Position numbers and translations under genes: made by a program. Source: Qipengyuania oceanensis (GTDB lineage Bacteria; Pseudomonadota; Alphaproteobacteria; Sphingomonadales; Sphingomonadaceae). Taken from it: a stretch of 64,000 nucleotides of DNA. Every line of letters starts with the position of its first letter. Within the stretch, counting starts at the first letter, position 1. This document shows, one piece after another, positions 1-9,881 of this stretch. The stretch spans positions 310,001-374,000 of the forward strand of contig NZ_WTYN01000001.1 of assembly GCF_009827535.1 (NCBI RefSeq), read 5' to 3'. The notes under the pieces were generated by a model. It ran no database searches. It saw only the letters and a list, made by a program, of their open reading frames with translations, and was not told where the DNA came from.

Positions 1-291
1 CGCAGAGGCTTCGTCTTCGCCCACCTGGGTCTTTGCGTAGGAAATAAAGGACTTTAGCGCCGACAGTTCTCGCGCTGCCGAGGCATTGGACAAGCCTTCG
101 CTACGGCGATGGGCCAGCTGCCCCCGTAGCATTTGCGTGTCTATCCGCGCGGCGGCGGGCCAGTCGGCGATCCTTGCACGATCGAGCAGGCGGTCTGCAC
201 AGGCGAGATAGGCGCGGACCGTGTGGGGCGAGCGGCGCCGGTCGTGGAGGAGATAATTGCGCCAGTCTTCGAGCAGGTCGGCCTTGCTCAT
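1..291 (-). CDS. xerC: Tyrosine recombinase XerC, N-terminal part (cut by window edge)
   Basis: Minus-strand reading frame open to the window edge, 97 codons from ATG at 291. The protein begins MSKADLLEDWRNYLLHDRRR and continues with SPHTVRAYLACADRLL, the usual N-terminal SAM-like core-binding domain of XerC/XerD recombinases, ending in SALKSFISYAK. The catalytic Arg/His/Tyr domain lies outside the window. XerC with XerD resolves chromosome dimers at dif near the division septum. The ATG overlaps the hemW stop (ATGA), so the two are probably co-transcribed. XerC rather than XerD is inferred from the N-terminal style only. Confidence 0.85.
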   Translation of the reverse strand, partial: MSKADLLEDWRNYLLHDRRRSPHTVRAYLACADRLLDRARIADWPAAARIDTQMLRGQLAHRRSEGLSNASAARELSALKSFISYAKTQVGEDEASA

Positions 292-1439
292 GCCGACACG
301 AGCGCCTCGGGAACGAGCTCTGCCAGCAACCCGTCGAGGAGCGGCATCCCGCTGTCGGTCACCGTGATGCGGCTGCCGTCTTGCCGCACGAGACCGAGGT
401 CGGAATAGAGCCGCAGCTTTTCGGGCGCGATGAGGTCGCGCTGCGCGATACTGAAGCGGCCGGAAAGTTCGCCCAGATCCAGGCCTTCGGCCAGGCGCAA
501 GCCCATCAACAGCGCTTCGCTCGCCTGCTCGCGCAGGCCCAGGTCGCGTGCTTCCTTGATGCCGTCACCGCCGTTCTCGACCGCAGCCAGCCAGTTTTCG
601 GGCTTCTTGTGCCGCAAGGTGGCGGTACCTCCGCGCCGCCCGTGCGCGCCCGGGCCGATCCCGAAGTAATCGCGGTAGCGCCAGTAGGCGAGGTTGTGCC
701 GGCTTTCCTGCCCGATACGCGCGTGGTTGCTGATCTCGTATGCGGGCAAACCCGCTTCGGCGGTCAATGCACGGGTCAGCGCGAAGAGATCTGCGGCAGG
801 ATCGTCTGCCAGCGGGTCGAAGGCGCCCAGCCGGACGTCGGTCGCAAAGCGCGTGTTGGGCTCGATGGTCAGCTGATATAGCGACATGTGGTCCGTGCCG
901 AGCGCCAGCGCTTGCGACAGTTCCTCATGCCACGCGTCCTCGGTCTGGCCGGGGCGCGCGTAGATCAGGTCGATCGAGACGCGATCGAAGTTGGTTTGTG
1001 CGGTCTCGACGGCGTCCAGCGCTTCCCCGACGTTGTGCAGCCGTCCGAGAAACTGCAAGCTTTCCTCGCGAAGCGACTGAATTCCCAGCGAAACGCGATT
1101 GACCCCGGCCTGCGCGAGTGCCGCGAAATTCGCCGCTTCCACCGAGGAGGGATTGGCTTCCAACGTGATCTCGATACCGGGTGCAAAGCCCCACAGACGC
1201 TCGGCCTCTGCCAGAAGCGCTGCGACGGTCTCCGGCGGCATCAGCGATGGAGTGCCGCCGCCGAAGAACACCGATTCGAGCGGCTCACCACCGGCTATAT
1301 CGGCTTCGTGACGCAGATCGGCGAGCATCGACGCCGCCCACCGCGCCTGGTCCACGTCCTGGCGAACATGGCTGTTAAAGTCGCAGTAAGGGCACTTTCT
1401 TATGCAGAAGGGCCAGTGAATGTAGAGCGCGCGCGCCAT
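288..1439 (-). CDS. hemW: Radical SAM heme chaperone HemW
   Basis: 383 residues, the family's usual length. The N-terminus reads ALYIHWPFCIRKCPYCDFNS, with the CxxxCxxC motif that holds the radical-SAM 4Fe-4S cluster, followed by a GGGTPS segment for SAM binding. HemW inserts heme into respiratory proteins; older annotations call it oxygen-independent coproporphyrinogen III oxidase. Coproporphyrinogen oxidase HemN is usually longer and has a different cysteine motif, so HemW is the better call. It overlaps xerC downstream by 4 nt. Its usual upstream partners rdgB and rph are present, but a plus-strand gene now separates them from it. Confidence 0.92.
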   Translation of the reverse strand: MARALYIHWPFCIRKCPYCDFNSHVRQDVDQARWAASMLADLRHEADIAGGEPLESVFFGGGTPSLMPPETVAALLAEAERLWGFAPGIEITLEANPSSVEAANFAALAQAGVNRVSLGIQSLREESLQFLGRLHNVGEALDAVETAQTNFDRVSIDLIYARPGQTEDAWHEELSQALALGTDHMSLYQLTIEPNTRFATDVRLGAFDPLADDPAADLFALTRALTAEAGLPAYEISNHARIGQESRHNLAYWRYRDYFGIGPGAHGRRGGTATLRHKKPENWLAAVENGGDGIKEARDLGLREQASEALLMGLRLAEGLDLGELSGRFSIAQRDLIAPEKLRLYSDLGLVRQDGSRITVTDSGMPLLDGLLAELVPEALVSA

Positions 1440-1517
1440 CAGGGATTATGGGCAGCGTGCGGCCTGCAAAGTCAAGCTGGACGCTACGCAGATTAAAGGG
1501 ATCGGGACGGGTCGAAC

Positions 1518-2036
1518 ATGAAACATGCCATCGGATTGGCGCTGGTGACGGGTGCGATGCTGGCTGGAATGGCGATGCAGACGCCGCCGGTGCAGGCAAG
1601 CAGCGGTTTCGCGGCCGAATTGCTCATGCACCATAATGTCGAGCGCAAGCGACTGGGGAAGCCGCCGCTCGCATGGAGCAGCAAGCTGGCCCAGGATGCG
1701 AAGCGGTGGGCGGATCGCCTCGCTCGCAGCGACCGGCTCGAACATTCCAGCCAGGCCGAGCGGGGCGGTGCGGGCGAGAACCTGTGGATGGGCTACGCCG
1801 GCTACTACAGTGCCGGCGACATGATCGGCGGATTCATCGACGAGCGGCGCCACTTCAAGCCCGGCACTTTCCCGAACATCTCACGGACCGGAAACTGGCG
1901 GGACGTCGGCCACTACAGCCAGATCATCTGGCGCGACACGCAGCAAGTCGGATGCGCGGTTGCCAAGGGCCGGACCAACGATTTTCTCGTCTGCCGGTAC
2001 TGGCCGGCCGGCAATACCTACGGCAAGGAAGCTTGA
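1518..2036 (+). CDS. Secreted CAP-domain (SCP/PR-1-like) protein
   Basis: 172 residues with an N-terminal signal peptide (MKHAIGLALVTGAMLAGMAM, cleavage probably after VQA near residue 26). The rest is a CAP domain: HNVERKRLGKPPLAW near the start, the His-Glu region GENLWMGYAGYYS, the motif HYSQIIWRDTQQVGCA and the end motif FLVCRYWPAGN. Bacterial CAP proteins act in the envelope or outside the cell, and their biochemical role is mostly unknown. The gene lies on the plus strand between the minus-strand hemW and rdgB, ending 7 nt from the rdgB stop. It looks like an insertion into an otherwise conserved minus-strand gene row. Confidence 0.85.
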   Translation: MKHAIGLALVTGAMLAGMAMQTPPVQASSGFAAELLMHHNVERKRLGKPPLAWSSKLAQDAKRWADRLARSDRLEHSSQAERGGAGENLWMGYAGYYSAGDMIGGFIDERRHFKPGTFPNISRTGNWRDVGHYSQIIWRDTQQVGCAVAKGRTNDFLVCRYWPAGNTYGKEA

Positions 2037-2043
2037 GCGTGCT

Positions 2044-2670
2044 CTAGCCGAACTGGTCGGCGACCAGCTTGGCGAACGCATCCGCACGGTGGCTGATCGC
2101 GTGCTTTTCGGCAGGGTCGATCTCGGCGAACGTTTTGTCGCTACCCGAGGGCACGAAGACCGGATCGTAGCCGAAACCCATCGCTCCCCGTGGCGGCCAG
2201 CTCAGCGACCCGTCGCATCGCCCCTCGTAGGCGACATGCTCGCCGTCGGGCCAGGCAATGGCGAGTACGCAATGGAAGGCTGCGCTGCGATCGGTGTCCG
2301 GCCCGAGTTGCTGAAGCATCCCCTCGACCTTGCCCATCGCCATGTACCAGTCGCGCCCCGGCTCGCCTTCGAACCACTGCCGCTCGGCCCAGTCGGCGGT
2401 GTAGACACCCGGACGTCCGCCCAGTGCATCGACCGACAGGCCGCTGTCGTCGGCCAGCGCGGCAAGGCCCGATGCCTCGGCTGCCGCACGCGCCTTTATC
2501 AGCGCATTGGCGACGAAGGTCGTCCCGGTCTCCGCCGGTTCGGGCAAGCCCAGCGAGCCCGCGCTGATGCACTTGATGCCATGCGGGGCGAGCAAGGCGG
2601 ATATTTCCTTAAGCTTGCCCGCATTGTGCGTTGCGATGACGAGTGACCCGGAGCCGATACGGCGCGTCAT
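2044..2670 (-). CDS. rdgB: RdgB/HAM1 family non-canonical purine NTP pyrophosphatase
   Basis: 208 residues starting [20 protein letters not shown], where [10 protein letters not shown] is the family's nucleotide-binding motif. [20 protein letters not shown] carries the catalytic acidic residues and FGYDPVF is the third conserved block. The enzyme hydrolyses ITP, dITP and XTP to monophosphates, keeping deaminated purines out of nucleic acid. The frame stays open further upstream, but ATG at 2670 overlaps the rph stop (ATGA) and gives the normal family length. It forms a coupled pair with rph. Confidence 0.93.
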   Translation of the reverse strand: MTRRIGSGSLVIATHNAGKLKEISALLAPHGIKCISAGSLGLPEPAETGTTFVANALIKARAAAEASGLAALADDSGLSVDALGGRPGVYTADWAERQWFEGEPGRDWYMAMGKVEGMLQQLGPDTDRSAAFHCVLAIAWPDGEHVAYEGRCDGSLSWPPRGAMGFGYDPVFVPSGSDKTFAEIDPAEKHAISHRADAFAKLVADQFG

Positions 2671-3380
2671 GCCACGGCCGCGTCCTGTGCCTTGAAGACC
2701 TTGGCACACCCCATCTGCGCCAGGCGGAGCAGGCGCAGGAACGCTTCCTCGTCGTACGGTGCGCCCTCGGCGGTCGCCTGAGCCTCGGCGATCTTGCCGC
2801 CCTCGATAAGCACGAAGTTTGCATCGGCCTCGGCGTTGCTGTCTTCCGGGTAATCGAGGTCGAGCACCGGCGTGCCTTGGTAGATGCCGCAGGAAATCGC
2901 CGCGACCTTTGCCGCGATCGGGTCTTCCTTGATCAGGCCCTGCTGCATCAATCCGTTGACGGCGAGACGCAACGCGACCCAGGCACCAGAGATCGACGCC
3001 GTGCGCGTGCCGCCATCGGCCTGGATGACATCGCAATCGAGCGTGATCTGCCGTTCGCCGAGCTTCTTCATGTCCACGACTGCGCGCAAGGAACGCCCGA
3101 TAAGCCGCTGAATTTCTTGAGTTCTTCCACTCTGTTTGCCGCGGGCTGCCTCGCGCTGACCGCGGGTATGTGTGGCACGCGGAAGCATCGAGTACTCTCC
3201 CGTGACCCAGCCTTCACCCTTGCCGCGCAGCCACGGCGGGATGCGTTCTTCCACGCTGGCAGTGCACAGCACGCGCGTCTCGCCGAAGCTGATCAGGCAC
3301 GATCCTTCCGCGTGCTTGGTGAAGCCGGTTTCGATGGTGATGGCGCGCATTTCGTCAGGCGCACGGCCGGAAGGTCGCAT
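2667..3380 (-). CDS. rph: Ribonuclease PH
   Basis: 237 residues, full length. It starts [20 protein letters not shown], the classic RNase PH N-terminus, followed by [21 protein letters not shown] and the phosphate-binding stretch [20 protein letters not shown]. It is a phosphorolytic 3'-5' exoribonuclease that trims tRNA precursors, active as a hexamer. It is transcribed away from hrcA and coupled to rdgB downstream by a 4-nt overlap. Confidence 0.95.
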   Translation of the reverse strand: MRPSGRAPDEMRAITIETGFTKHAEGSCLISFGETRVLCTASVEERIPPWLRGKGEGWVTGEYSMLPRATHTRGQREAARGKQSGRTQEIQRLIGRSLRAVVDMKKLGERQITLDCDVIQADGGTRTASISGAWVALRLAVNGLMQQGLIKEDPIAAKVAAISCGIYQGTPVLDLDYPEDSNAEADANFVLIEGGKIAEAQATAEGAPYDEEAFLRLLRLAQMGCAKVFKAQDAAVA

Positions 3381-3464
3381 GGATTATCCTTGTCAGATTC
3401 GTTTCTGCCGGTGCGTTAGGCGTTTGCCGCTTGAGCCTGCAAGGGCATCGACTAGATAGTTTGC

Positions 3465-4508
3465 ATGCCGACCCCGCCGATCGCCGAAATGACCGACCGC
3501 GCGCGCCAGATCTTCGCGATGGTGGTGGAAGGCTATCTGGAAAGCGGGCAGCCGGTCGGATCGAAGACCCTAGCCGGCAATTCCGCGCTCGACCTCTCGC
3601 CTGCCTCGATCCGTTCGGTCCTTGCCGAACTGGAAGGATTGGGCCTGCTCGCGGCTCCGCATACCAGCGCGGGCCGGATGCCGACCGAAAGCGGCCTGCG
3701 CCTGTTCGTCGACGGCATGATGCGGATGGCCGAGCCGACGCGCGAGGAACGTGCCGCGATCGAAAATCGCCTTTCCGCACCCGGCCCGATCGAGCAGGCG
3801 CTGGAACAGACCAGCGCGATCCTGTCGGATCTGTCCGGCGCTGCGGGCATGGTCATGGTTCCCACGCGTGAGCAGCGGCTCGCGCAGTTCAACCTGGTCA
3901 ACCTGGGTCAGGGCCGGGCGCTGGCAATACTGGTCGGCGAAGACGGGTCGGTGGAAAATCGCGTGATCGAGACCGGCGGTGCCATCCCGCCTTCCGCGAT
4001 GGAACAGGCGAGCAATTATATCACCGCGCGCCTTGCGGGGCGCACCCTGGCAGAAGCGCTTTCGGCCATGCGACAGGAGATCAGCGCCGGGCGCAGCCAG
4101 CTGGATAAAGTGAGCGAGGCGCTGGTCGAACAGGGCCTCGCAGTATGGAGCAAGGACGCGGCCCAAAGGCCGGTGCTCATCATTCGCGGGCAGGCAAACC
4201 TTCTCGACGATGCGGCCCTGGGCGATATCGAGCGCGTCCGCCTGCTCCTGGACGATCTCGAGAACAAGCAATCGGTTGCCGAGTTGCTGGAAAATGCGCG
4301 CGAGGCCGGTTCGACCAGGATATTCATCGGCAGCGAGAACCGCTTGTTCGCGCTTTCCGGCTCCTCGGTCATCGCCTCGCCCTATCGCGACCGGGAAGGG
4401 CGGGTCGTCGGAGTGCTGGGCGTGATCGGCCCGACGCGGTTGAATTACGCGCGCGTCGTCCCCATGGTGGATCTGACAGCCCGCTCGCTGGGCAAGCTCA
4501 TCGGATAG
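3465..4508 (+). CDS. hrcA: Heat-inducible transcription repressor HrcA
   Basis: 347 residues. The N-terminus (about 8-75) is the winged-helix DNA-binding domain: DRARQIFAMVVEGYLESGQP followed by SIRSVLAELEGLGLL. A GAF-like domain and the end GVIGPTRLNYARVVPMVDLT are typical. HrcA represses chaperonin operons by binding CIRCE and is kept active by GroEL. I see no CIRCE inverted repeat (TTAGCACTC-N9-GAGTGCTAA) in the 84 nt upstream or before dnaK, so its targets, probably groESL, lie outside this window. grpE follows 16 nt downstream. Confidence 0.95.
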   Translation: MPTPPIAEMTDRARQIFAMVVEGYLESGQPVGSKTLAGNSALDLSPASIRSVLAELEGLGLLAAPHTSAGRMPTESGLRLFVDGMMRMAEPTREERAAIENRLSAPGPIEQALEQTSAILSDLSGAAGMVMVPTREQRLAQFNLVNLGQGRALAILVGEDGSVENRVIETGGAIPPSAMEQASNYITARLAGRTLAEALSAMRQEISAGRSQLDKVSEALVEQGLAVWSKDAAQRPVLIIRGQANLLDDAALGDIERVRLLLDDLENKQSVAELLENAREAGSTRIFIGSENRLFALSGSSVIASPYRDREGRVVGVLGVIGPTRLNYARVVPMVDLTARSLGKLIG

Positions 4509-4524
4509 CTGGAAACTTTTGACA

Positions 4525-5112
4525 ATGATCGACAACGACAAGTCGCACGACGATGCGATTGCAAAGGAACTCGAAGGTGTGCCCGAGGAATTCCTCGATG
4601 ACGGTGCGGACGCGCAAGCGGATGAAGGCGAGGCCGATCTGGCTGCGGCGCTGGAATCGCTGCGCAACGATCTCGAGACTGCCAAGCAGGAAACCCTTTA
4701 TGCCAAGGCGGAGACGCAGAACGTGCGTCGCCGGATGGAAAAGGACGTGGCCGATGCCCGGGCCTATGCCGCGACCGGATTCGCGCGCGACATCCTCTCG
4801 GTAGCCGACAACCTTGCACGCGCGATCGAGGCGGTTCCGTCGGAACTGCGCGAGGACAGCAAGTTCAAGGGCCTAGTCACGGGGGTCGAGGCCACCCAGC
4901 GCGAGCTCGACAAGGTGTTCGCCCAGAACGGCATCAGCCGCATCGCGGCGATGGGTCTTCCGCTCGACCCGAACCAGCACCAGGCGATGATGGAAATTCC
5001 GACCGGCGATGCAGAGCCTGGAACGATCGTTCAGGAAATGCAGGCCGGCTACATGATCAAGGATCGGTTGCTGCGTCCGGCCATGGTCGCCGTCGCCAAG
5101 AAGCCTGACTGA
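4525..5112 (+). CDS. grpE: Nucleotide exchange factor GrpE
   Basis: 195 residues from ATG at 4525; a TTG two codons earlier (4519) is possible, but the GGAA at 4511-4514 suits the ATG better. The N-terminus is acidic, followed by a long coiled coil (about 35-105) with ETQNVRRRMEKDVADARAYA and FARDILSVADNLARAI. The C-terminal beta domain has NQHQAMMEIP and GYMIKDRLLRPAMVAV. GrpE releases ADP from DnaK. It sits directly after hrcA, with dnaK-dnaJ in a separate unit 1.6 kb away. Confidence 0.95.
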   Translation: MIDNDKSHDDAIAKELEGVPEEFLDDGADAQADEGEADLAAALESLRNDLETAKQETLYAKAETQNVRRRMEKDVADARAYAATGFARDILSVADNLARAIEAVPSELREDSKFKGLVTGVEATQRELDKVFAQNGISRIAAMGLPLDPNQHQAMMEIPTGDAEPGTIVQEMQAGYMIKDRLLRPAMVAVAKKPD

Positions 5113-5183
5113 TTCCTGCCGTTCGGAACTCTGGCCTGACCCATCCGTAGGTAACGGAACAGGGACAGTCGGAGACGAAAGCC

Positions 5184-5477
5184 ATGAAAAAGCAAATTCT
5201 TATCGCACCGGCGCTTGCGCTGTCGGCACTCTCGCTCTCGGCCTGCGCCGAGAACTATGCAGCCGAAGGCGGATTGGCAGGAGCCGCCGCAGGTGCCGGC
5301 ATCGCCGCGGTAACCGGGGGCGATATCACGCGCTATGCGCTTGCCGGCGCTGCAGCAGGGGCGCTCGCGGGCTACTTCGTGGACAAGAACGACAAGTGCG
5401 ATGGTTACGACCGCGACGGGTACCTGGACGACGACTGCTTCGACACGCGGGGCTACCCGGTCGATCCGCGCTACTAA
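5184..5477 (+). CDS. Small glycine-zipper lipoprotein
   Basis: 97 residues. A signal peptide ends in a lipobox, LSLSAC, with the acylated cysteine near residue 21. Next comes an Ala/Gly-rich glycine-zipper stretch, GGLAGAAAGAGIAAVTGG and AGAAAGALAGYF, that probably inserts in or packs against membrane. The tail is acidic and Tyr/Asp-rich (DKNDKCDGYDRDGYLDDDCF). The role is unknown; similar small lipoproteins are common in sphingomonads. It is followed by a strong hairpin terminator and appears monocistronic. Confidence 0.75.
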   Translation: MKKQILIAPALALSALSLSACAENYAAEGGLAGAAAGAGIAAVTGGDITRYALAGAAAGALAGYFVDKNDKCDGYDRDGYLDDDCFDTRGYPVDPRY

Positions 5478-5505
5478 GCGGAACCAAGCTCGAACCAATA
5501 GAGTG

Positions 5506-5537
5506 GGGCTGCCGGAAACGGCGGCCCTTCTCGTTTC
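5506..5537 (+). terminator. Rho-independent terminator after the glycine-zipper lipoprotein
   Basis: The nine-base stem GGGCTGCCG (5506-5514) pairs with CGGCGGCCC (5519-5527), with one G-U pair, around a stable GAAA tetraloop, followed by TTCTCGTTTC. It lies between two convergent genes, 29 nt after the lipoprotein stop. Confidence 0.75.
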
Positions 5538-6024
5538 AACCGCCCGTGCTGTGCCTGAGGGCGCCCGGAAAATTGACCAGCACATCGTAGGCCGCGACAT
5601 CGGCCATCCCGGCCAGCTTCAGGCCGTTCCTGAGCAGAAAGGCATGCTTCACGATCTCGGCCTGCTGCTCGATCCCGTATTTCTCGAGCGGCCATCCCGG
5701 GCGCAAAGAATAGTCGTAGCGCGCCCAGGGCATCCGCCGCGTGACGAGATACCAGTCGCCCAGTGTCTGGGTCTGCCAGACATGCGTCATCTCGTGGATG
5801 AAGTGCGCCTGCATCGTCAGGCTGGCACTTGAGAAGTCATCGCAATAATTCTGGCCAAGCGGATGAAAGTGCAGGTGTCCGCGCGGAGCCATGGTCACGC
5901 GTTTGGGTTGCAAGGGAAACCACTTGCGCCGACGGATCGTCACCTTGCCATAGTCGATCGCGGTCCCGAAAACCGTCCGGGCGAGTTCGATTTCGCCGGG
6001 CGTGAGCGGGCGCTCTCCGCCCAC
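5536..6024 (-). CDS. Putative zinc-metalloprotease-like protein (HExxH motif), 'vgr-related' type
   Basis: 162 residues, no signal peptide. The centre holds [10 protein letters not shown], an HExxH zinc-binding motif in a setting like that of DUF4157-type peptidases; a later E in [13 protein letters not shown] could be the third ligand. The N-terminal [18 protein letters not shown] is typical of sphingomonad proteins often labelled 'vgr related protein'. That label comes from similarity near type VI proteins and gives no proven role. No type VI genes are nearby. It lies 38 nt downstream of the copper-chaperone-like gene in the same direction. Confidence 0.6.
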   Translation of the reverse strand: MGGERPLTPGEIELARTVFGTAIDYGKVTIRRRKWFPLQPKRVTMAPRGHLHFHPLGQNYCDDFSSASLTMQAHFIHEMTHVWQTQTLGDWYLVTRRMPWARYDYSLRPGWPLEKYGIEQQAEIVKHAFLLRNGLKLAGMADVAAYDVLVNFPGALRHSTGG

Positions 6025-6062
6025 CGGGCAGACCGCACCTTGCGCGATCGGTTCTGCCTTCG

Positions 6063-6554
6063 TCAGTCTTCGGGCTCCTCGACTTCGCCGGCAGCGACGA
6101 TGTCGACCGGGAAGGTGGCGGACTTGCCGCTAGAAACCGTGAGGGTGACGTCGGTCGTGCCGCCCGGCTTGAGGTCCGGGGAGACGCCCATCGCCATGAC
6201 GTGGCGCGAACCCGGCTCGAAGGCCAGCTCGGTCCCCTTGCTGAGCGTGATCGGCAGCGCTTCCATCATCTCGCGCTTGCCCTGGTTGTCGCCGTATTCG
6301 TGGATCATGGCGCTCTGCGCGCCTTCGACCGACGCGCTGCGTATCGCGAGGCCTCGATCGCCTTCGTAAGCGAGCTGGAAATAGACCGCCGCCGGATTAC
6401 CTTCGACCGCGTTCAGAACCATCTTTCCGTCGGTGATCGCCAGCCCGTCGATGCCCGTTGTATCGACTTCGGCCTGCGGCGCCGGCGCGTCGCCGCATCC
6501 GGTCAGAACGAAGGCGCATCCGGCAAGCAAGGCGGCAGCAAGGTACGATTTCAC
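6063..6554 (-). CDS. PCu(A)C-type periplasmic copper chaperone-like lipoprotein
   Basis: 163 residues from GTG at 6554, which has a good ribosome site (GGGGGAGAA about 7 nt upstream); the longer open frame has no such site. The signal peptide ends in the lipobox VLTGC. The domain shows the PCu(A)C copper-ligand pattern: AMIHEYG, then MMEALPI, then [12 protein letters not shown], giving the His-Met...Met...HxM arrangement. Family members carry Cu(I) to cytochrome oxidase or protect against copper. The C-terminus is acidic. It is divergent from dnaK, with a 177-nt gap holding the dnaK promoter. Confidence 0.82.
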   Translation of the reverse strand: MKSYLAAALLAGCAFVLTGCGDAPAPQAEVDTTGIDGLAITDGKMVLNAVEGNPAAVYFQLAYEGDRGLAIRSASVEGAQSAMIHEYGDNQGKREMMEALPITLSKGTELAFEPGSRHVMAMGVSPDLKPGGTTDVTLTVSSGKSATFPVDIVAAGEVEEPED

Positions 6555-6614
6555 GACGGATTCTCCCCCATTTGTCAGGGCGGAACTACCGTTGCCGGCA
6601 CGCCCTGCCAAGGT

Positions 6615-6642
6615 CTTGTGCGACCGAAAAGCACACCTATAT
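6615..6642 (+). promoter_or_regulatory. Predicted heat-shock (RpoH/sigma-32 type) promoter for dnaKJ
   Basis: CTTGTG at 6615-6620, a 15-nt spacer, then CCTATAT at 6636-6642. This fits the alphaproteobacterial sigma-32 pattern (CTTG near -35, CYTATnT near -10). Transcription would start near 6650, about 80 nt before the dnaK start codon. Predicted by eye only. Confidence 0.55.
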
Positions 6643-6731
6643 CGCTTTCGCAAACGAGCTGCCGAGCGGTCCTGCCGAGCACGGGGGGCCAAGCGAGCGG
6701 CGTCCAATTAACTGCAGAAGATAGGGAAACC

Positions 6732-8660
<1,929 letters not shown>

Positions 8661-8678
8661 GACTGACTGTGAAAGACG

Positions 8679-8720
8679 ACCGCCATCGGTGCCGATCCGC
8701 GCCGGTGGCGGTTGGCCTTT
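8679..8720 (+). terminator. Hairpin between dnaK and dnaJ (attenuator or terminator)
   Basis: ACCGCCATCGG (8679-8689) pairs with CCGGTGGCGGT (8702-8712), eleven pairs with one G-U, loop of 12 nt, followed by TGGCCTTT. The tail is only partly T-rich, so partial termination or 3'-end protection of dnaK mRNA is more likely than complete stop. It ends 15 nt before the dnaJ GTG. Confidence 0.6.
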
Positions 8721-8735
8721 GAGGGGATCGCGACT

Positions 8736-9866
8736 GTGTCGGCGACCGAAATAGATTTCTACGAACTGCTCGAAGTGTCCCGCGACGCCGACGAGAAGAC
8801 GATCAAGTCGTCCTATCGCAAGCTCGCGATGAGGTATCATCCGGATCGCAACCCCGGGTGCGCCGAGAGCGAAGCCAGATTCAAGCAGATCAGCGTTGCC
8901 TACGACTGCCTGAAAGACCCGCAGAAACGCGCCGCCTACGATCGTTTCGGCCATGCGGCCTTCCAGAACGGCGGTCCCGGTGGTTTCGGCGGGCAGGCCG
9001 GGGCCGACTTCGGCGATATCGGCGACATTTTCGAAACGATTTTCGGGAGTGCCTTCGGCGGCGGCGGCGCACAGCGCCAGAGGCCGCGCCGCGGGGCGGA
9101 CCTGCGCTACGACATGGAAGTGAGCCTCGACGAGGCCTTCCATGGCAAGTCGACCGAAATCGAGATCGAGACCTCGCAGCAATGCGATACGTGCGACGGA
9201 TCGGGAGCCGAACCCGGCACCGGAAGCCGCACCTGCAACCTGTGCGGCGGTTACGGCAAGGTGCGCGCCAAGCAGGGGTTCTTCGTGGTCGAGCGGCCAT
9301 GCCCGAACTGTCACGGCCGCGGCGAGGTCATCGAGAAGCCGTGTCACGAGTGTCGCGGTGAGGGGCGGGTGGACCGGGCGAGCAAGATCGCCGTCGAGAT
9401 TCCTCCCGGTGTCGATACGGGCACGCGCATTCGCCTGACCGGAAAAGGCGAGGCGGGACCGATGGGTGCGCCTCCCGGCGATCTCTACATCTTCGTCCAT
9501 ATCAAGCCGCACGCTGTCTTCCAGCGCGAAGGCACGGCGTTGTTTACGCGGGTTCCGATCAGCTTCACCACGGCAGCGCTGGGCGGTTCGGTCGACATCC
9601 CGGGGCTCGACGGCAAGACCAATGAAATCGAGATCCCGGCCGGCATCCAGTCAGGCAAGCAATTGCGCAAGCGCGGTGCGGGGATGCCGGTCCTGCAAGG
9701 GCGCGGCTATGGCGACCTGGTCGTGGAGATCGAGGTCGAAACGCCGACGAAGCTGACCAAGGAACAGCGCAGCCTGCTCGAACAGTTCCGCGATACCGAG
9801 ACCGGGGAAGAATGCCCGGGGACGCGCGGATTCTTCGACAAGATCAAGGATGCCTTCGGCGGCTGA
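8736..9866 (+). CDS. dnaJ: Chaperone DnaJ (Hsp40)
   Basis: 376 residues from GTG at 8736, chosen because GAGGGG lies 9 nt upstream and the protein then starts at the conserved TEIDFYELLEVSRDADE. An in-frame TTG at 8712 falls within the hairpin and is less likely. The J domain carries YHPDRNP (HPD motif), then a Gly/Phe-rich linker, then four CxxCxGxG-type zinc repeats (CDTCDGSG, CNLCGGYG, CPNCHGRG, CHECRGEG), and the substrate-binding C-terminal domains. It stimulates DnaK ATP hydrolysis. Confidence 0.97.
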   Translation: MSATEIDFYELLEVSRDADEKTIKSSYRKLAMRYHPDRNPGCAESEARFKQISVAYDCLKDPQKRAAYDRFGHAAFQNGGPGGFGGQAGADFGDIGDIFETIFGSAFGGGGAQRQRPRRGADLRYDMEVSLDEAFHGKSTEIEIETSQQCDTCDGSGAEPGTGSRTCNLCGGYGKVRAKQGFFVVERPCPNCHGRGEVIEKPCHECRGEGRVDRASKIAVEIPPGVDTGTRIRLTGKGEAGPMGAPPGDLYIFVHIKPHAVFQREGTALFTRVPISFTTAALGGSVDIPGLDGKTNEIEIPAGIQSGKQLRKRGAGMPVLQGRGYGDLVVEIEVETPTKLTKEQRSLLEQFRDTETGEECPGTRGFFDKIKDAFGG

Positions 9867-9881
9867 CCGGCGAGGCGAAAG

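Noticed and set aside
1-291. Integrase of a mobile element
   Set aside because: The N-terminus and overlap with hemW fit housekeeping XerC, and no element ends or cargo genes are present.
3381-3464. CIRCE operator before hrcA
   Set aside because: No TTAGCACTC-type inverted repeat is present on either strand of the gap.
8712-8735. TTG start for dnaJ eight codons upstream
   Set aside because: It lies at the foot of the hairpin and has no ribosome site, while GTG at 8736 has GAGGGG at proper distance.
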